This document shows positions 1-10,762 of a stretch of DNA of 64,000 nt, piece after piece. Origin of the DNA: Saccharina japonica (lineage: Eukaryota; Sar; Phaeophyceae; Laminariales; Laminariaceae); the NCBI GenBank assembly GCA_008828725.1, contig MEHQ01003160.1:17049-81048 (forward strand), in the 5' to 3' direction. Within the stretch, counting starts at the first letter, position 1. Each line of letters starts with the position of its first letter. Made by a program: the position numbers and the translations under genes. Below the pieces are notes generated by a model. It saw only the letters and a list, made by a program, of their open reading frames with translations, had not been told where the DNA came from and made no database searches.

Positions 1-18
1 AGCAGCAGCAGCAGCAGC
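1..18. repeat. (AGC)n microsatellite
   Basis: A trinucleotide run lies at the very start of the window and may continue outside it. Similar CAG/CTG runs recur throughout (3,970-3,996, around 9,000, 10,310-10,340, 13,160-13,195, 63,735-63,795), so this is a genome-wide habit rather than a local feature. Confidence 0.9.
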
Positions 19-128
19 GCAATATGGATGATGGCGCAGATGATGGCTCGGCCGCGCCGGTGCCTGCCGCTCCGGGTCCCGTCATACATGTGCATCGTAT
101 CGGCTGCCTGTTGCATGTCCTCCACCTC

Positions 129-692
129 TCAGTAAACGCGGGGATGGACCAAAAGTAGTCCCTCCTCGTCACCGTCAAAAATCGCCGAGACGAGGTTGTT
201 GCGTTCTTTCTCCACCCGAGCCTTAACCAACGACAAACGACCCATCTCCTCCTCCAGACTTGCCACTCGTTCCTCCTGCGCCCGCCTCTCGTCCACCTCG
301 CCATCCAGCGCCGCTTGGACTGCGCGCGTTTCCGCTTCCGCGCGCACCCTACCCTCGTGCTCCTTCGCCAACTTCGATGTTGCGTCGCGCCGCAGCCGCT
401 CCTCGTTCTCCTTTGACAGCTTGTGCTCCGCAGCTCGTTTCTCCGCCGACCGACGGCCTTCAATCTCCTCACTGCACCGAGTAATGGCAGCGTCGCGCGC
501 GCGAGTTGCGTCTTTGTGGCCGCGCTCCAACGCTTTGTAGTTACCGCGCTCCGCAGTTATCTCAGCGCGCCTGATCAACGCCGCTTCGGCGAGCGTAGTT
601 CCCGTGCGAGCGGCGAACTCGTCGTTTATTTTTTTTAGAGCTGCCCTTCGAGTTTTTTTGGACTTCGGCCTTTTGCGTTGACTATTTGCCAT
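129..692 (-). pseudogene. N-terminal coiled-coil fragment of a transposon-type protein
   Basis: A 187-codon frame runs leftward from ATG at 692 and stops at 129. I prefer this start over the upstream in-frame ATG at 788 because the lysine/arginine-rich N-terminus (KRPKSKKTRR, a likely nuclear localisation signal) resembles the start of the related protein at 34,235. The rest is almost entirely charged alpha-helix with heptad-like spacing, so a long coiled coil is expected. The segment ALERGHKDATRARDAA matches a segment at 44,885 (ALERRHDDVARAHNVA), and the overall design (basic start, then coiled coil) matches the frame at 34,235. At 34 kb this module precedes a hAT-like catalytic region, so I infer a transposase N-terminal exon. 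No catalytic region follows before the window edge. A new frame left of the stop (containing ADTMH) could be the next exon. Whether this copy is a fragment or continues outside is unknown. Confidence 0.5.
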
Positions 693-1909
693 ATTGTACC
701 AGAGTATCAGATTAGGCGATACTAGAAAACGTCGTTCTCGCCCGAAACTTACTGAATTACAGTGCGGTTTCTTGCAATACGTACGCAAGCTCCAAGCCTG
801 TTATTTGAAGGTTTCACTTTTTCCATCAATAATGTTAAACAATACAATGCCCTGCAAACGAGCTCAAAAGTACGAAAAACACCACTTTTCACGTATAATA
901 AAGGTCGCCAGGAAGCGGGTCAACAAACGTATTTATACCAATACTAGATGATACGGTTTACCGGCGTTTCCCGGGGTATGAAGACCCAATTCGTGATATT
1001 CGCCGAGAAATTGACGACCTGCTGTTACTTTTTCTGGTGTTAGTCTAACATTAAGTTGTTTTAGGTCTTGGCGAGATTGTCGCTGATGCGGGGCAGGAAT
1101 ATCCAAATGGTTGTAGATTATTGGTAAACAGTTCTTCGACTTCATCATGCCACTTTTTTGTGGTCGCTAGGTACCCTACGCGCATATCTAGCAGTGCTGC
1201 CACCGTACCAAGCAGGTACCACCGAGATTGTACTTGTTCGTAGCAAAAGTTAGCATCGAGCCACCCCAACATTGCTCACACACGTGCCGCCTCTGCGCGC
1301 GCAGCTCTTTCGGCCCCAAGAGAGCGGTGACGGCACGCAGATGCCGAGCGTGCTCGGCGTGTCGAGAGCATCGTGTCGGCTCTGTATGGGGACAAAACAC
1401 ACGCTCACAGCAAGATGCACAGCAAGATGCTGCAGCAGTGGTAAAATACGAGCTGCTCAGCGAGAGCTCGTTCGTCGATAACTCCTCAAGACGATCGATG
1501 GCTCACATCCACCTCATCGTCCCTCCCCGATGCCGTGGTGAGAGTTCCTGGCTGAGGACCGGGCGAGTATGGGCTCGTACGCGATCGCTTCTTCAGTCCG
1601 CATATACAGCAGCAGCAGCAGCTCTACTGGTGTGCCGGGTAGATGATACGAGGATACACTGCTGCTATACTAAACATAGCATATATATAAAAAACCTATA
1701 CAAAGGCTCAGATATGAACCTCAGTTTGTAACCTCTGACCCTGATCATTCTGGGCGCAGAATGATCGAGGTGGCCTGGTCAAACTGGTGATCATATTTTT
1801 TTGTGACCAAACTTTGTCGTTTTGAGTTCCATAAGATGCTGTTTTTTTGCCCTTGGTCAAAAGGGGTCCATTTATGAACCTACAAAAAAAAACACAAGAA
1901 ACGGCCTTC
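693..1909. other. No gene recognised
   Basis: Only short frames without recognisable domains are present. A small perfect hairpin lies at 1,743-1,766 (10-bp stem GATCATTCTG, 4-nt loop). ATGAACCT occurs at both 1,714 and 1,874, which may mark the ends of an old small insertion. Confidence 0.5.
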
Positions 1910-2723
1910 GACTTATGCCAATGGGAACGCGATGTTGCCATAAAAATTTTGAATTCCAAAGATCCCCGCCAGAATTTTCCAGAACAAGCTTGCTACGGGA
2001 CCGATTCTTAAAACGGAATGTTCCCAACTTTTGGAAAAGCCCGAAAAAGGCAATCCTGGGGCCGATGTTGGGACAAGACCGGCTTCAGAAAAATCAGGCG
2101 GATGTTAGTTCGAAGCGGCGAGATTCCGAGTCCTCGACAGACATGGATCGACAAAACCGACGACTGCGTCATGACTTCTGAATGCGGTGCGCTCGTTAGA
2201 GGCTCCGACCCACCCCAGGGTCACCGTGTTCACACGATGGCCGGTGATATGTTGCGGGCGCTGGCCAGGCGTATGATAAACAAACAATTGTCCGCTGGTG
2301 TGCATAAAACAGATGACAAAACATCTCGATCCGTCTTAAATGGCAAGAAATAGGGTTTACTTCGTGTGTGGGAGAAGAGCGTAGGACGCCGCCGGCAATC
2401 TCTCGCCCCCTAGACCATGGATCCACATTATACCTTCGAGGCCGCCATCTACACTCGTTGGCCTTGCCCGACACGAAGCGGGTTGGCCGTGGGCTGAATC
2501 TATGTCGAGATCGAAGGCCTATCGTCTCACGAGCTGATTTTTGTCTGGGTGTTGACGATTCGCAACGAGAAAAAGCAAAGTGCGCCGCCTGCAGCCGTTT
2601 AAAAGAAATAAGACAAAAATCAAACATTTTTTCCCTTTTCCCTCATAGCGGCGGTACGAGCAGATCTTCAGCCTGAAAATTCCAGGGAATATTTCAAACA
2701 TCGCTTTCCCATTGGCATAGGTC
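1910..2723. mobile_element. PIF/Harbinger-like MITE, family A, copy 1
   Basis: This 814-bp element has terminal inverted repeats beginning GACYTATGCCAATGGGAA. It is flanked by the near-matching 3-bp sites TTC (1,907-1,909) and TTA (2,724-2,726). Two more copies lie at 11,111-11,940 (inverted) and 38,345-39,166, with exact TAA and TCA duplications. TNA-type 3-bp duplications and long inverted repeats are known hallmarks of PIF/Harbinger; the superfamily call is inference. The interior carries a frame beginning MGEERRTPPAIS that is shared by all copies but with many replacement differences, and it encodes no transposase. This copy is the most diverged of the three. Confidence 0.8.
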
Positions 2724-4327
2724 TTACGCCGTCGGATTGAGAGGATCGAAAAATTCGGTATCCGATCCACTATGAATTCGACGGGGTGTGTCTGGATGCC
2801 TTCCCTATCGTCAATAGGATCGATTTTGCAGTTTTTTGTGCTCTTCCTGGAGGCGGTTGATAAGAGAGTTGAAAACTGCTTCGTTTCCTGCTCGCGGGTT
2901 CTAGGAGGTGCTTCGCTGCGAGCAGCAGCAGCAGTAGAGCAGCCAACCCAGCATCGGAGAGGTGTTTGGGCTGCCGCTGGGTGGTTTGTTCGTGTGTTTG
3001 GAGGGGTGTAGAGAGATGCGGTGAGCTTCGAAAACTTTTTCGATTGAGAAATCCAATCCACGAATCCCGTCGAAAAACTCGATTTCTCAATCGAAAAAGT
3101 TGGGATCGAAAAAGCTCTTTTTGAACAAGATAAGAAAGCCCTATTGTATCTCCAATCCAGCACCGGCTTTGTCGGCCCACGTATCCGACTGTATAAGAAT
3201 TTGCCTCGATTGCGTAGGAGGTAGTAGGGTGGTAGGTTTTAGTTTTTCTGTGTGATTCAATATCGACATTTGCACACCGCACTCAACGTACACGACACCA
3301 ACGCCAGTCCCGTCGGGCTCTGTGCACGCACACATTTCAGCGAAGTTTTTTCGTGCTGGTATCGCTGTAACTCGTTCAGAGTTGGTCGAGCTACAGTACG
3401 AGTAGGTGCGGCAACATGTGTTTTTCAAAGCATGGCTGTGGGCTAGTTTTTTTTATTTTTATTCGGAACGTGTTTGTGTTCTTCACATTGTTAAACCGTC
3501 CTTTCTACCGGTCGACATCCAGCACACTCAGTATCTGTGCCGATTCTTCATCCTAGAGAGATACTAGTTCTGTGGTTACAAAACGTAAAGTATCATGACG
3601 GTTGTTTTTTTAGTTCTACCGAACGAAACCCAACTCTACGAGTAGGCAGAATGTGTCTAACCACAGCAACGTTTAGGCCGCGTCCCTACGACATGTAGGT
3701 AGTATTGTAAGGCCCACCCTCCTTTGATCAGGGGACGGAAAAGCTCTGCTGTAGATGTCGCACAGCAGTAGTTGTGGTGGCACCTGTTACGAAAATATCG
3801 GTGTTGGACTGCAGATTTGTTCGTCTTCAAATTATGCCGAGTATCACTATCGCGTTGGGGAACCAGGAGACACACAACAAATTGAGTACAAGTACAGAGG
3901 GTTCAAGTGCTATGATAAGACAGACAAGCCGAGCGTACAGTGACGCTGACCCGCGCCTCGTGTGTCCTACTGCTGCTGCTGCTGCTGCTGCTGCTGTTCC
4001 GTTCCTGCTGTTGCTGCAGCCGCCACAGCTCCTGCTGCTGTATGCTGACGGTTTTTTTATTTTCTTGAAAAAGAAAGAACCCAAACGGCACGTTTACGTT
4101 CAGTAGATGTTCGTTCGTGTTGGTTCAGCACAATCAGTTCCCCCTCAGCCCCCAGCGTGATAAACTGAGCCCCTGGAGATTTTTCAGATTTCTGCCCCCT
4201 CCAGGAACTGAGACCAAAAACAACGATGATTTCCTTGCCCATAATAGATGGTTCTGATTTTTGGGTTTCGGAGATCGCTGAAAGCTACAGAAATTACGGC
4301 TCATTTTTTCCCCACAATAGTTTGTCG
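2724..4327. other. No gene recognised; contains a strong hairpin and (CTG)9
   Basis: No frame here has a recognisable domain. It holds a 21-bp perfect hairpin (3,033-3,101, listed separately) and a (CTG)9 run at 3,970-3,996. Confidence 0.5.
3033..3101. repeat. Perfect 21-bp inverted repeat (hairpin)
   Basis: Positions 3,033-3,053 (starting AACTTTTTCGATTGAG) are the exact reverse complement of 3,081-3,101, separated by 27 nt. The stem-loop of 69 nt is the size of a small-RNA precursor, but a palindromic transposon remnant is equally possible. No expression evidence is available. Confidence 0.85.
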
Positions 4328-4760
4328 TATCACGGGTGTTTTGACGGGACGGGAGCGACGGTAACGGCGGGATGGGCCAGGACGGTAAAACCGTCATCAA
4401 ACTGTTCCCTCCGTCCCGTCCTGTCCCGTCCACAAATTCTCCAACCGTTGTCACTTACCGTCCCGTCCCGTCATCAAACTCTGCCCCGTTTTACTTTACC
4501 GTCTCGTCCCGTCAAGAAAATATCTCCCGTTGTACATTACCATCCCGCCCCATCGATGACATCACTCCCGTTGTAAATTACCGTCCCGTCCCGTCGAGAT
4601 ACTGTCCTCAACCGTCCCTTCCCGTCACCCAAACCTGCACCGTTGTCTTTACCGTCGCGTCCCGTCGACAAACATTGTCCCCTCCCGTCCAAGATTAAGA
4701 TTCACCCCTGCCGGTTGTCTCTTCCCGTACATTCCCACCAATAATTTACCGTATATGACA
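4328..4760 (-). mobile_element. Decayed, truncated copy of the GACGGG-type hAT-like element
   Basis: This is a diverged reverse-complement copy of the right part of the element at 46,624-48,438. It contains the same ordered pieces: a terminus resembling TATCACGG, CGTCCCGTC tandem motifs, a CCAACCGTTG block, then the block with GTTGTCTCTTCCCG. Further material of the same family (matching about 47,290-47,390) reappears at 6,900-6,990. Other sequence therefore seems to have been inserted between 4,760 and 6,850. Confidence 0.65.
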
Positions 4761-4935
4761 GTGTATACCACACCCCCGGTGATAATATTTTGGGTTTTGG
4801 AATTGTCACCCGGGGTGGTATACCGTGGGAGTGTGGTATACACCGTACCCCCGGTGATAAAGTGGGTGGTCGTTTGGGATTTTAGATTACTCACCACCCC
4901 GGGTGGTATACCGTAGGGGTGTGATAACATGGGGG
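4760..4935. repeat. GGTATAC / CCCCCGGTGATAA repeat, first cluster
   Basis: About two imperfect units carry the motifs GTGTGGTATACACCGTACCC and CCCGGTGATAA. A second cluster with the same order of motifs lies at 6,733-6,860, on the other side of the hAT-like element at 5,577. The two clusters look like parts of one dispersed repeat. Confidence 0.7.
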
Positions 4936-5576
4936 GGGGCTGTACTCATGTCGTTCACGGCCGTAGTCATATGACCATAGACCCTCGCATCCCTACAATG
5001 CCGGGACGGAGCACGTTGGGTTTTCACCAACCAGGCAGACATTGCTTGCACCAAGCGCGAAGCGCCGTGTGGTAGGCATTGGGCGAGTCGCATGGAGGGT
5101 GAGCTGCATCCTGCTAAGAACCGCCTCTGAGGCGGACATGCATATGGACGACAGCTTCAATGAGTTAATTTAATTTCTGGTGTGGCCACTTCCGGAGACA
5201 GCAATGGGTTTTGCTATGTAACTGCCTCGCGGATGCCTTACCATATTAACACTACGTGATACGACCATTCCCCTTGTGCGGAGCAAAGGTTCTCCACCCC
5301 GCACAAATGATCTACTCGACCGCCAGCTTTGGTGACCGCCAAAATAACAAAAAAAACGGCACCCTGGTTGTCTAGCTCACGCAGCGAGTGGCGTGTTTTA
5401 CAGCGTGGTTACCAACCGACGCCAACCCAACCTATAATATATATTATTTATAGGGGGGGGGGCATGATGATACAACGAGTGTTCTGCTGCAGATCTGGAG
5501 ACCAATATTGCTCGAGCCTCGAACGCACGGCAGTTGCCTGAGCCGCAGACATGTTTTGCCCGTTGCGACGGACCGC
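4936..5576. other. No gene recognised
   Basis: Unique-looking sequence between the GGTATAC repeat and the hAT-like element. It has a poly-G run near 5,453-5,461 and no convincing coding frame. Confidence 0.4.
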
Positions 5577-6529
5577 CAGTGTTGTGAACCGATAACCGAA
5601 AGTCGGTTTTTTCGGTCGTTTTTTTTCGGTTTTTCCCGACCGAAAACCGATTTTTTTTTTTCGGTTTTTCGGTTTGTAAAAAAAAACGAAACCGAAAAAC
5701 CGACTCGGTTTTTTTCGGTCGGTTTTTTTTTTCCCCGTCCCCTAAGCCAATAACGCCTACATATCTACATGGAAACCCCGTTATGTATGGACATCTGATA
5801 CGCACACAGCACCCAGCACAGAGCACACAGCCCGCAGCAGCAGCAACAGCAGTCGCACAGGGCACGGGGTACAGCGGTACAGGGTACAGCAGTGCGTCGC
5901 GAGATTGCGAAGGATAGCCATGTCCGGTTCAGGCGGCAGTGCTGACTCTGACCTTGTGCCGGAGGCAGAGGCGGGTGCAGGCAAAGGGGAGGTGGAAGTG
6001 GAGAGCTCGGACGATGATATGATACCGTGAAGGTTGTGAGCAAGCCTCTCGGTGGTCGAGTTGCAGCGTCAAAGGCGGCGGCAGGCTTCGTGACCTGCAG
6101 ACAGTCGAACTGTGTTCTTTACAAGAAACACGGCTGGCTCCGCCATGTCGACAAGGATCGAGCTCTGTGCCCGACCTGCGCCATTCCTGTGCCGTGCAAA
6201 AACACTGCTGTACCTGTAGCTATTGTCGGCTGCAGATTATAAATATGCATGTCGTCCTGTACCGCGTGTGTGTGGCGCAGCAGACGCAGGTACTGCAGGA
6301 GGGCCACTTGACACCATACCGTCACATTGTGCCAACACATGCGCACCGAACCCTTCGAAATGTAGACCAATTGGCTAGTTTAGTCGGGAAACCGACCGAA
6401 AAACCGACCGAAAAATTTCGGTTTCGTTTTTTTTCGGTTTAAAAAAAAAAACGACCGAAACCGACCGACTTTTCGGCGAGAAACCGAAAAACCGACCGAG
6501 TCCATTTTCATTTTCGGTTCACAACACTG
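5577..6529 (+). mobile_element. hAT-like DNA transposon (953 bp) with a transposase first-exon relic
   Basis: The termini are CAGTGTTGTGAACCGA and its reverse complement. The flanking 8-mers CGGACCGC (5,569-5,576) and TGGACCGC (6,530-6,537) match at 7 of 8 positions. Inverted termini starting CAGTG with 8-bp duplications are classic for hAT. Subterminal regions are packed with the motif ACCGACCGAAAA, as expected for transposase binding arrays. A plus-strand ATG at 5,920 opens an acidic 36-codon frame ending in SSDDDMIP at 6,030. A frame shifted by about one base (from 6,027) continues through a basic region with the cysteine pair CPTC near 6,170, loosely like a BED-type zinc finger. I read this as the decayed first exon of an autonomous element. 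No catalytic core remains. Confidence 0.85.
5920..6242 (+). pseudogene. Remnant of a hAT transposase N-terminus
   Basis: ATG 5,920 begins MSGSGGSADSDLVPEAEAG, rich in Asp/Glu, and stops at 6,028-6,030. The frame that overlaps the stop (from 6,027) continues with VTCRQSNCVLYKKHGWLRH and then CPTC. The switch of frame suggests a small indel or a lost splice. The position just inside the left end of a hAT-like element is where a transposase start is expected. The zinc-finger reading is weak because no clear His pair follows at BED spacing. Confidence 0.4.
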
Positions 6530-6732
6530 TGGACCGCGCTTGCACTACGGCTCTGCACCTCCTCCACCTCGTTGCTGGTCTCCATATGGTAATCTGTGGT
6601 ACTCTCGCACAACTGGTGTGCTGCTGCTGCTGCTGTGCTGTTCCGGTACCGGTACTCGTTTCGTTGATCGGCACGCTTTCACCCGTTGTGATGACTTGAG
6701 GGTGTCCTAATGATATTGAGGCATTGCCTCAG

Positions 6733-6860
6733 GGGGTGTGGTATACACCGTACCCCCGGTGATAAGTCGGGTGGTCGTTTAGGATTTTAGAATAATGACC
6801 ACCCGGGTGTGGTATACAAGATGGGGTGTAGTATACAATTTGGGGTGTGGTTTACACTCA
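6733..6860. repeat. GGTATAC / CCCCCGGTGATAA repeat, second cluster
   Basis: Carries the same motifs as 4,760-4,935 (GGTATACACCGTACCCCC, then TGGTCGTTT.GGATTTTAGA). It is followed at 6,900-6,990 by sequence resembling the interior of the GACGGG-type element (GTACATTAAATTGAAGTTATAC compared with 47,340-47,370). Confidence 0.65.
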
Positions 6861-7024
6861 TATACGGTACATTGACGAAAATTCGTTTTTCACATTTGAA
6901 ATTTACTTTGTTTTCATAGCAGACTGGTATGTACATTAAATTGAAGTTATACTAAGTACGAATTTACGAAATACCTCAGTACGAAAAAATGAAAATACGA
7001 AGATATGAATTTTGTATATTACTA

Positions 7025-7670
7025 CAAGGGGCTTCGCCGGCGGCCTGGCGGCCTGGACGGCCGCCGGTCGCAGCCTTGCGTGACGCCGGAAATATTAGCA
7101 GCATTGTGGCGAGGGACGGGGGTCAGGCGTAATGCCAAGAGTTACACACGTTAGCAGCAGCGTTGCGTCGAAGGATGGAAATCAGATGCACTGCCAAGAG
7201 TTGAGGGCGCTCTGCACACTGCCCACGGAGAGTAACAACCGTACTCGTGATAAATGTGATACTGCTGCTGCTGTACTCATATACGTGCGTGCTCGTATGT
7301 ATCTTGGTCACAAACCTGACACATGCGCATTGTATGCTGTACAGCTCTGCCTACTACGGTGTGGGCCTACACGCCAACACATCTTCGACACAGGCGAACA
7401 ACGGCGACAACAGCAACTGATACGTGCGCGTATCTTTGATGGTGGTCATACATATCCAGCCCACATACTTCGGACTGCTCACAGCTCGTGGCAAGTACTA
7501 CTGTAGTACTGATACATACCGTATGTGTCTTCGATATATACCCGATGCACGTATACATCTCCGCGCCTCCGCCAGAGAACAAAAAACAAAAAACGATAAT
7601 AAAAACGACAAAAAAAAACGTGTTTCCCCATCCCCATTTGCAAATGCCATTTTTTGTTGAAACCCTCAAC
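7025..7670 (-). repeat. Dispersed repeat D, copy 1 (inverted copy at 18,085)
   Basis: About 650 bp, homologous in reverse orientation to 18,085-18,778. One end is the GC-rich block GGGGCTTCGCCGGCGGCCTG, which can itself fold. The other end carries GGGGATGGGGAAACACG and GTTGAGGGTTTC in the second copy's orientation. I found no clear terminal repeats or target duplication, so the class is unknown. Short frames inside are not conserved between the copies. Confidence 0.75.
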
Positions 7671-8137
7671 AGCATGCAGCGAGCCCGCTAAAAAGGTGCG
7701 ACCACAGCTGCTGCTGCTGTACAAACCATAGGAGCTCCGCAACAACGTTGACAGTGCATGTGCATGAGCTGCTACTCTCCATATCATACGTGCTACTTGC
7801 TGTAGACTAATATACATACCCTACGAGTAGTGGTACCCCGAACCATGCCTGGGCGGGGCCGGTATAATAGCGGACAAAAACAAAAATACGAAATAAGAAC
7901 TGGGCCACGATCCGCACCCTATAACTCAATCCACGGATCAGGTAAGTTGACACACGCAGTCAACCACGTACCAACCGACCCACCGACACCCACCCACCCA
8001 CACCCACCCACCCACTCATGCACTTACCCACACCCATTCACTCACACCCACCCATTCAACCACCGACCCACCCACTCAACCACGTACGTACGCACCAACC
8101 GATGGACACACGCACCAACCGATCCACCCACCCACAA
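7671..8137. other. No gene; CCCA-rich simple repeat
   Basis: Between about 7,970 and 8,135 the sequence is a degenerate run of CCCA/CCGA units. The flanking segment at 7,815-7,870 (GCGGGGCCGGTATA) resembles 61,285-61,330, so both places share a dispersed fragment that is itself next to a CCCA-rich run. Confidence 0.6.
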
Positions 8138-8140
8138 TAA

Positions 8141-8905
8141 GGGTGTGTCCAAACAGAATCGAAAACGAAAACGAAGAACGAAATCATTTCGTTTTCTGTA
8201 TCATTTTAGCCGACGTGTCCGAACAGAAACGAATTGGGAAACAGCAAGATCCAGGCGAAAAACAACTGAGAGCACAAGCCATGGGCTGTTCACAGCTATG
8301 TACACATGCCGACAATCTAGCGCTCGGCACCACAGGCCCACCAGAGGAGCAGGCAGAAGCGACGACAATTCGATACCGGGAGGTCGTTGGGCCTCCCATG
8401 GAGGAGGTGGTCGCGTGTCCAACTTTGACGCCCCGGGATCAAAATTCAAATTATACTGAGAACGAATATTCAACCTCATTCTCGAGGGCATGATGCTGAA
8501 CTTTACTCAAATTATCTTCGCTTTGGCTCGAACGCCGGCAAACAAAGGCCCTAGAGCGTCCGGGCTGGTGTTGTGGTTGGCCTCCTGGCTATTTACGGGG
8601 GATCTGTGCGGCTGTGTTGCCGTGCTAGCTGTGGGTTGCGTGTTGCGTGCGGCAGTCCTGATCTGATATTTTGACGTGGCTGCGCTGACCAGTAGAACAC
8701 GCTGAATTGTTGCTGCTCGTGCTTTCGATTTGCTTTTCGATTTTCAGCTGTCAATTTTTTTATTTTGGCAATGGGTTATAAATCGTTCATTTTCTCGGAA
8801 CCTAAAAAACGAAGGGGAACATGTGTGGGCCAGGGACCAATCAGCGCCTCGTTTATTATCATTTCGATTTTCGATTTCGATTTTCGATTCTGTTTGGACA
8901 CACCC
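8141..8905. mobile_element. PIF/Harbinger (Tourist)-like MITE, family B
   Basis: 765 bp with terminal inverted repeats GGGTGTGTCCAAACAGAATC. Exact TAA duplications lie at 8,138-8,140 and 8,906-8,908. Both the TAA target duplication and a terminus of the form GGGTGTGT...AAACA are typical of Tourist-like Harbinger MITEs. AACGAAA/TTCGATTTTCGATT motifs fill the subterminal zones. No transposase frame is present, so it is non-autonomous. Confidence 0.9.
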
Positions 8906-9214
8906 TAACAACTACAACAGCAGTGTGAAATCAATATACAGCAGCACCAGTACGTACGGCAATAGTACTAGTAGTACTATAAACCCACTACAGCAGCAAC
9001 AGCAGCAGCAGCAGTTCAAAAAGTCGCAGCACGTACGTACGTACAGCGAACAAAAACAAACGCCGGCATCAATGCCCAGCCCTTGTACGTACAACAGTGG
9101 CCCTTTTTTATCGATTTTTGTGATAACAAGTGGACTCGACTCGCTCGGTCTGGCGAGTCTCACCAGCGAGGCACTGTGGCCTTGCTAGCTGTCCACTAAA
9201 ATGTGGTCACTAAC

Positions 9215-9697
9215 TGAAACAGGTTCTTCCGTCTTTTACGTGTAGAGCATGCATGCATTTCTGCTTGGAGTGTTACGAGATGAGATTAGAAATCCTTTGT
9301 AATTGAGCCTTCTTTATTCTTCTGCTTCACTGGCCGCCTATCAATCCTTGCATACTGACTGCACTCGCCTGCTACTCGCTTACAACAGTCTCACCCGACC
9401 CCGCTGGCTTGCCATCTCGTCGTTCGATCAGAGAGGACTTCAGGCTAGCGAACTTCTGAACGCATGCGTGCGTTCCCGCAACTCGAGACAACTCGAATCC
9501 ATCCTCTCCTACTCGTACGAGTACGTCATCTCCTTCCTATTTATTACTCGTTTTTTCTATCCAATCATATCGTCCGAATTGCGACATTGTTGGTCGATTC
9601 GGTACTGGTATTGTTCATTCATTTATCATATGCTACGACGTATTCGACCTTTCTACTCAAAAAGCCTAATAAATGACTGAACTCGGAAGAACCAGCA
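9215..9697 (+). mobile_element. Candidate solo LTR
   Basis: A 483-bp segment begins TGAAACAGGTTCTTCCG and ends CGGAAGAACCAGCA. It therefore has TG...CA ends with a short inverted repeat (GGTTCTTCCG/CGGAAGAACC). ACTAA lies at 9,209-9,213 and again at 9,698-9,702, consistent with a 5-bp target duplication with one extra base at the left. AATAAA occurs at 9,669, near the right end, as expected for LTR polyadenylation. A long frame inside (9,303-9,680) has no retroviral motif. No internal retrotransposon region is nearby. Confidence 0.5.
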
Positions 9698-9933
9698 ACT
9701 AATATTCAACCGCTACGGGTATCTTGTACTCTGTTTCAAAGTACAGTATAATAGTGTTTGCGATAGAAGTAAAAAAAAAATATACTTTCCTTCCGCTCAA
9801 AAAAGTGAATTCCCTTCCCCTCATGGTTTCGGTGTGTTTGCGATAGAAGTAAACAAAATCCTGCAGGCGACGCCTCCGAAAATAATAAGGGAAGGGGGGT
9901 GAGGCAATGCGGCAAACCAAACAAACAACGAAA

Positions 9934-10162
9934 TCCGCCGGCGCCCCGTCAGCAAAATCCAGCACCGCTTGTCCGTATCATACTGTAGCACACCTCTCGA
10001 GCCTCTGTGCTCCCACCGGTTGTTGTGTTGTGTAGAGCAAGCAGCAAGGTTGGGGCCTATGGGAGACATGTCCCATAATTTGTGGCGTTCTGCGTCGGTA
10101 GAATGCTCGGTGTGTGTAGGCCAATGAAACTGAGAGCCAAAAGTTACCGTAGCTTTTGATCG
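9934..10162. repeat. 229-bp direct repeat, left copy
   Basis: Appears identical to 10,763-10,991 by eye. It starts TCCGCCGGCGCCCCG and ends AGCTTTTGATCG. It lacks TG...CA ends and shows no flanking short duplication, so it does not look like an LTR. See the finding on long direct repeats. Confidence 0.95.
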
Positions 10163-10307
10163 CGGCAGCCCAGCAACGGTGGCGGCGGCAGGGGTATGAC
10201 CGCAGTGCCGCAGCTGCAATCCCACGACCGCAAGCAGCAGCACCGGTGGCTGCAGCTATGTGGCGGCAGCCCCAGCAGCAGCGGCAGCCCCAGCAGCAGC
10301 GGCAGCC

Positions 10308-10349
<42 letters not shown>

Positions 10350-10762
10350 GAGGAGCAGCAGAGCAGGAGAAGCAACAGCTTCCGTTTTTGCTTTTCTCGA
10401 TTTTGCGTCCAACTCTTCTTGTCGTCGTGTGCTGCTCCTGCTGCTGCCCACGACCTACGCGCGACACCGCGCCGGCACGCTCCGCTCCAAGCCCGCCCGG
10501 GGCCCGACATATATAGACCGTGGCGGCGCGCCGCCGCTGCTGCTAGTAGTGCTGCTAGTGCTGCTACCGCAGTGTGGTGAAATTGAAATGATACACGGCG
10601 ATCTGTCATCCTGTCGCGCTCTACAAGCAAGGCGGTAAGACTACGTCTCCATACGAGCACGACTCGTACGAGTAACTCGTACTCGTACGAGTAGTTCTTC
10701 TGAACAGCGCATCCTCCACGACACCAAGCCGGCGAGAGCGTACCGTAGCGGGCCGCCAGCAG
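10163..10762. repeat. 600-bp CAG-rich segment between 229-bp direct repeats
   Basis: The segment is dominated by imperfect CAG/GCAGCCC units (10,255-10,380) and ends with the palindrome-rich motif CTCGTACGAGTA. Several frames are open in both directions because CAG repeats carry few stops. I consider none of them a gene. The source of the segment is not found elsewhere in this window. Confidence 0.7.

Noticed and set aside
9303..9680. 125-codon frame between 9,303 and 9,680
   Set aside because: Lies entirely inside the candidate solo LTR and shows no domain.
10144..10660. Overlapping frames rich in Gln, Ala, Ser or Leu
   Set aside because: All are readings of the same CAG-type repeats in different frames and strands.
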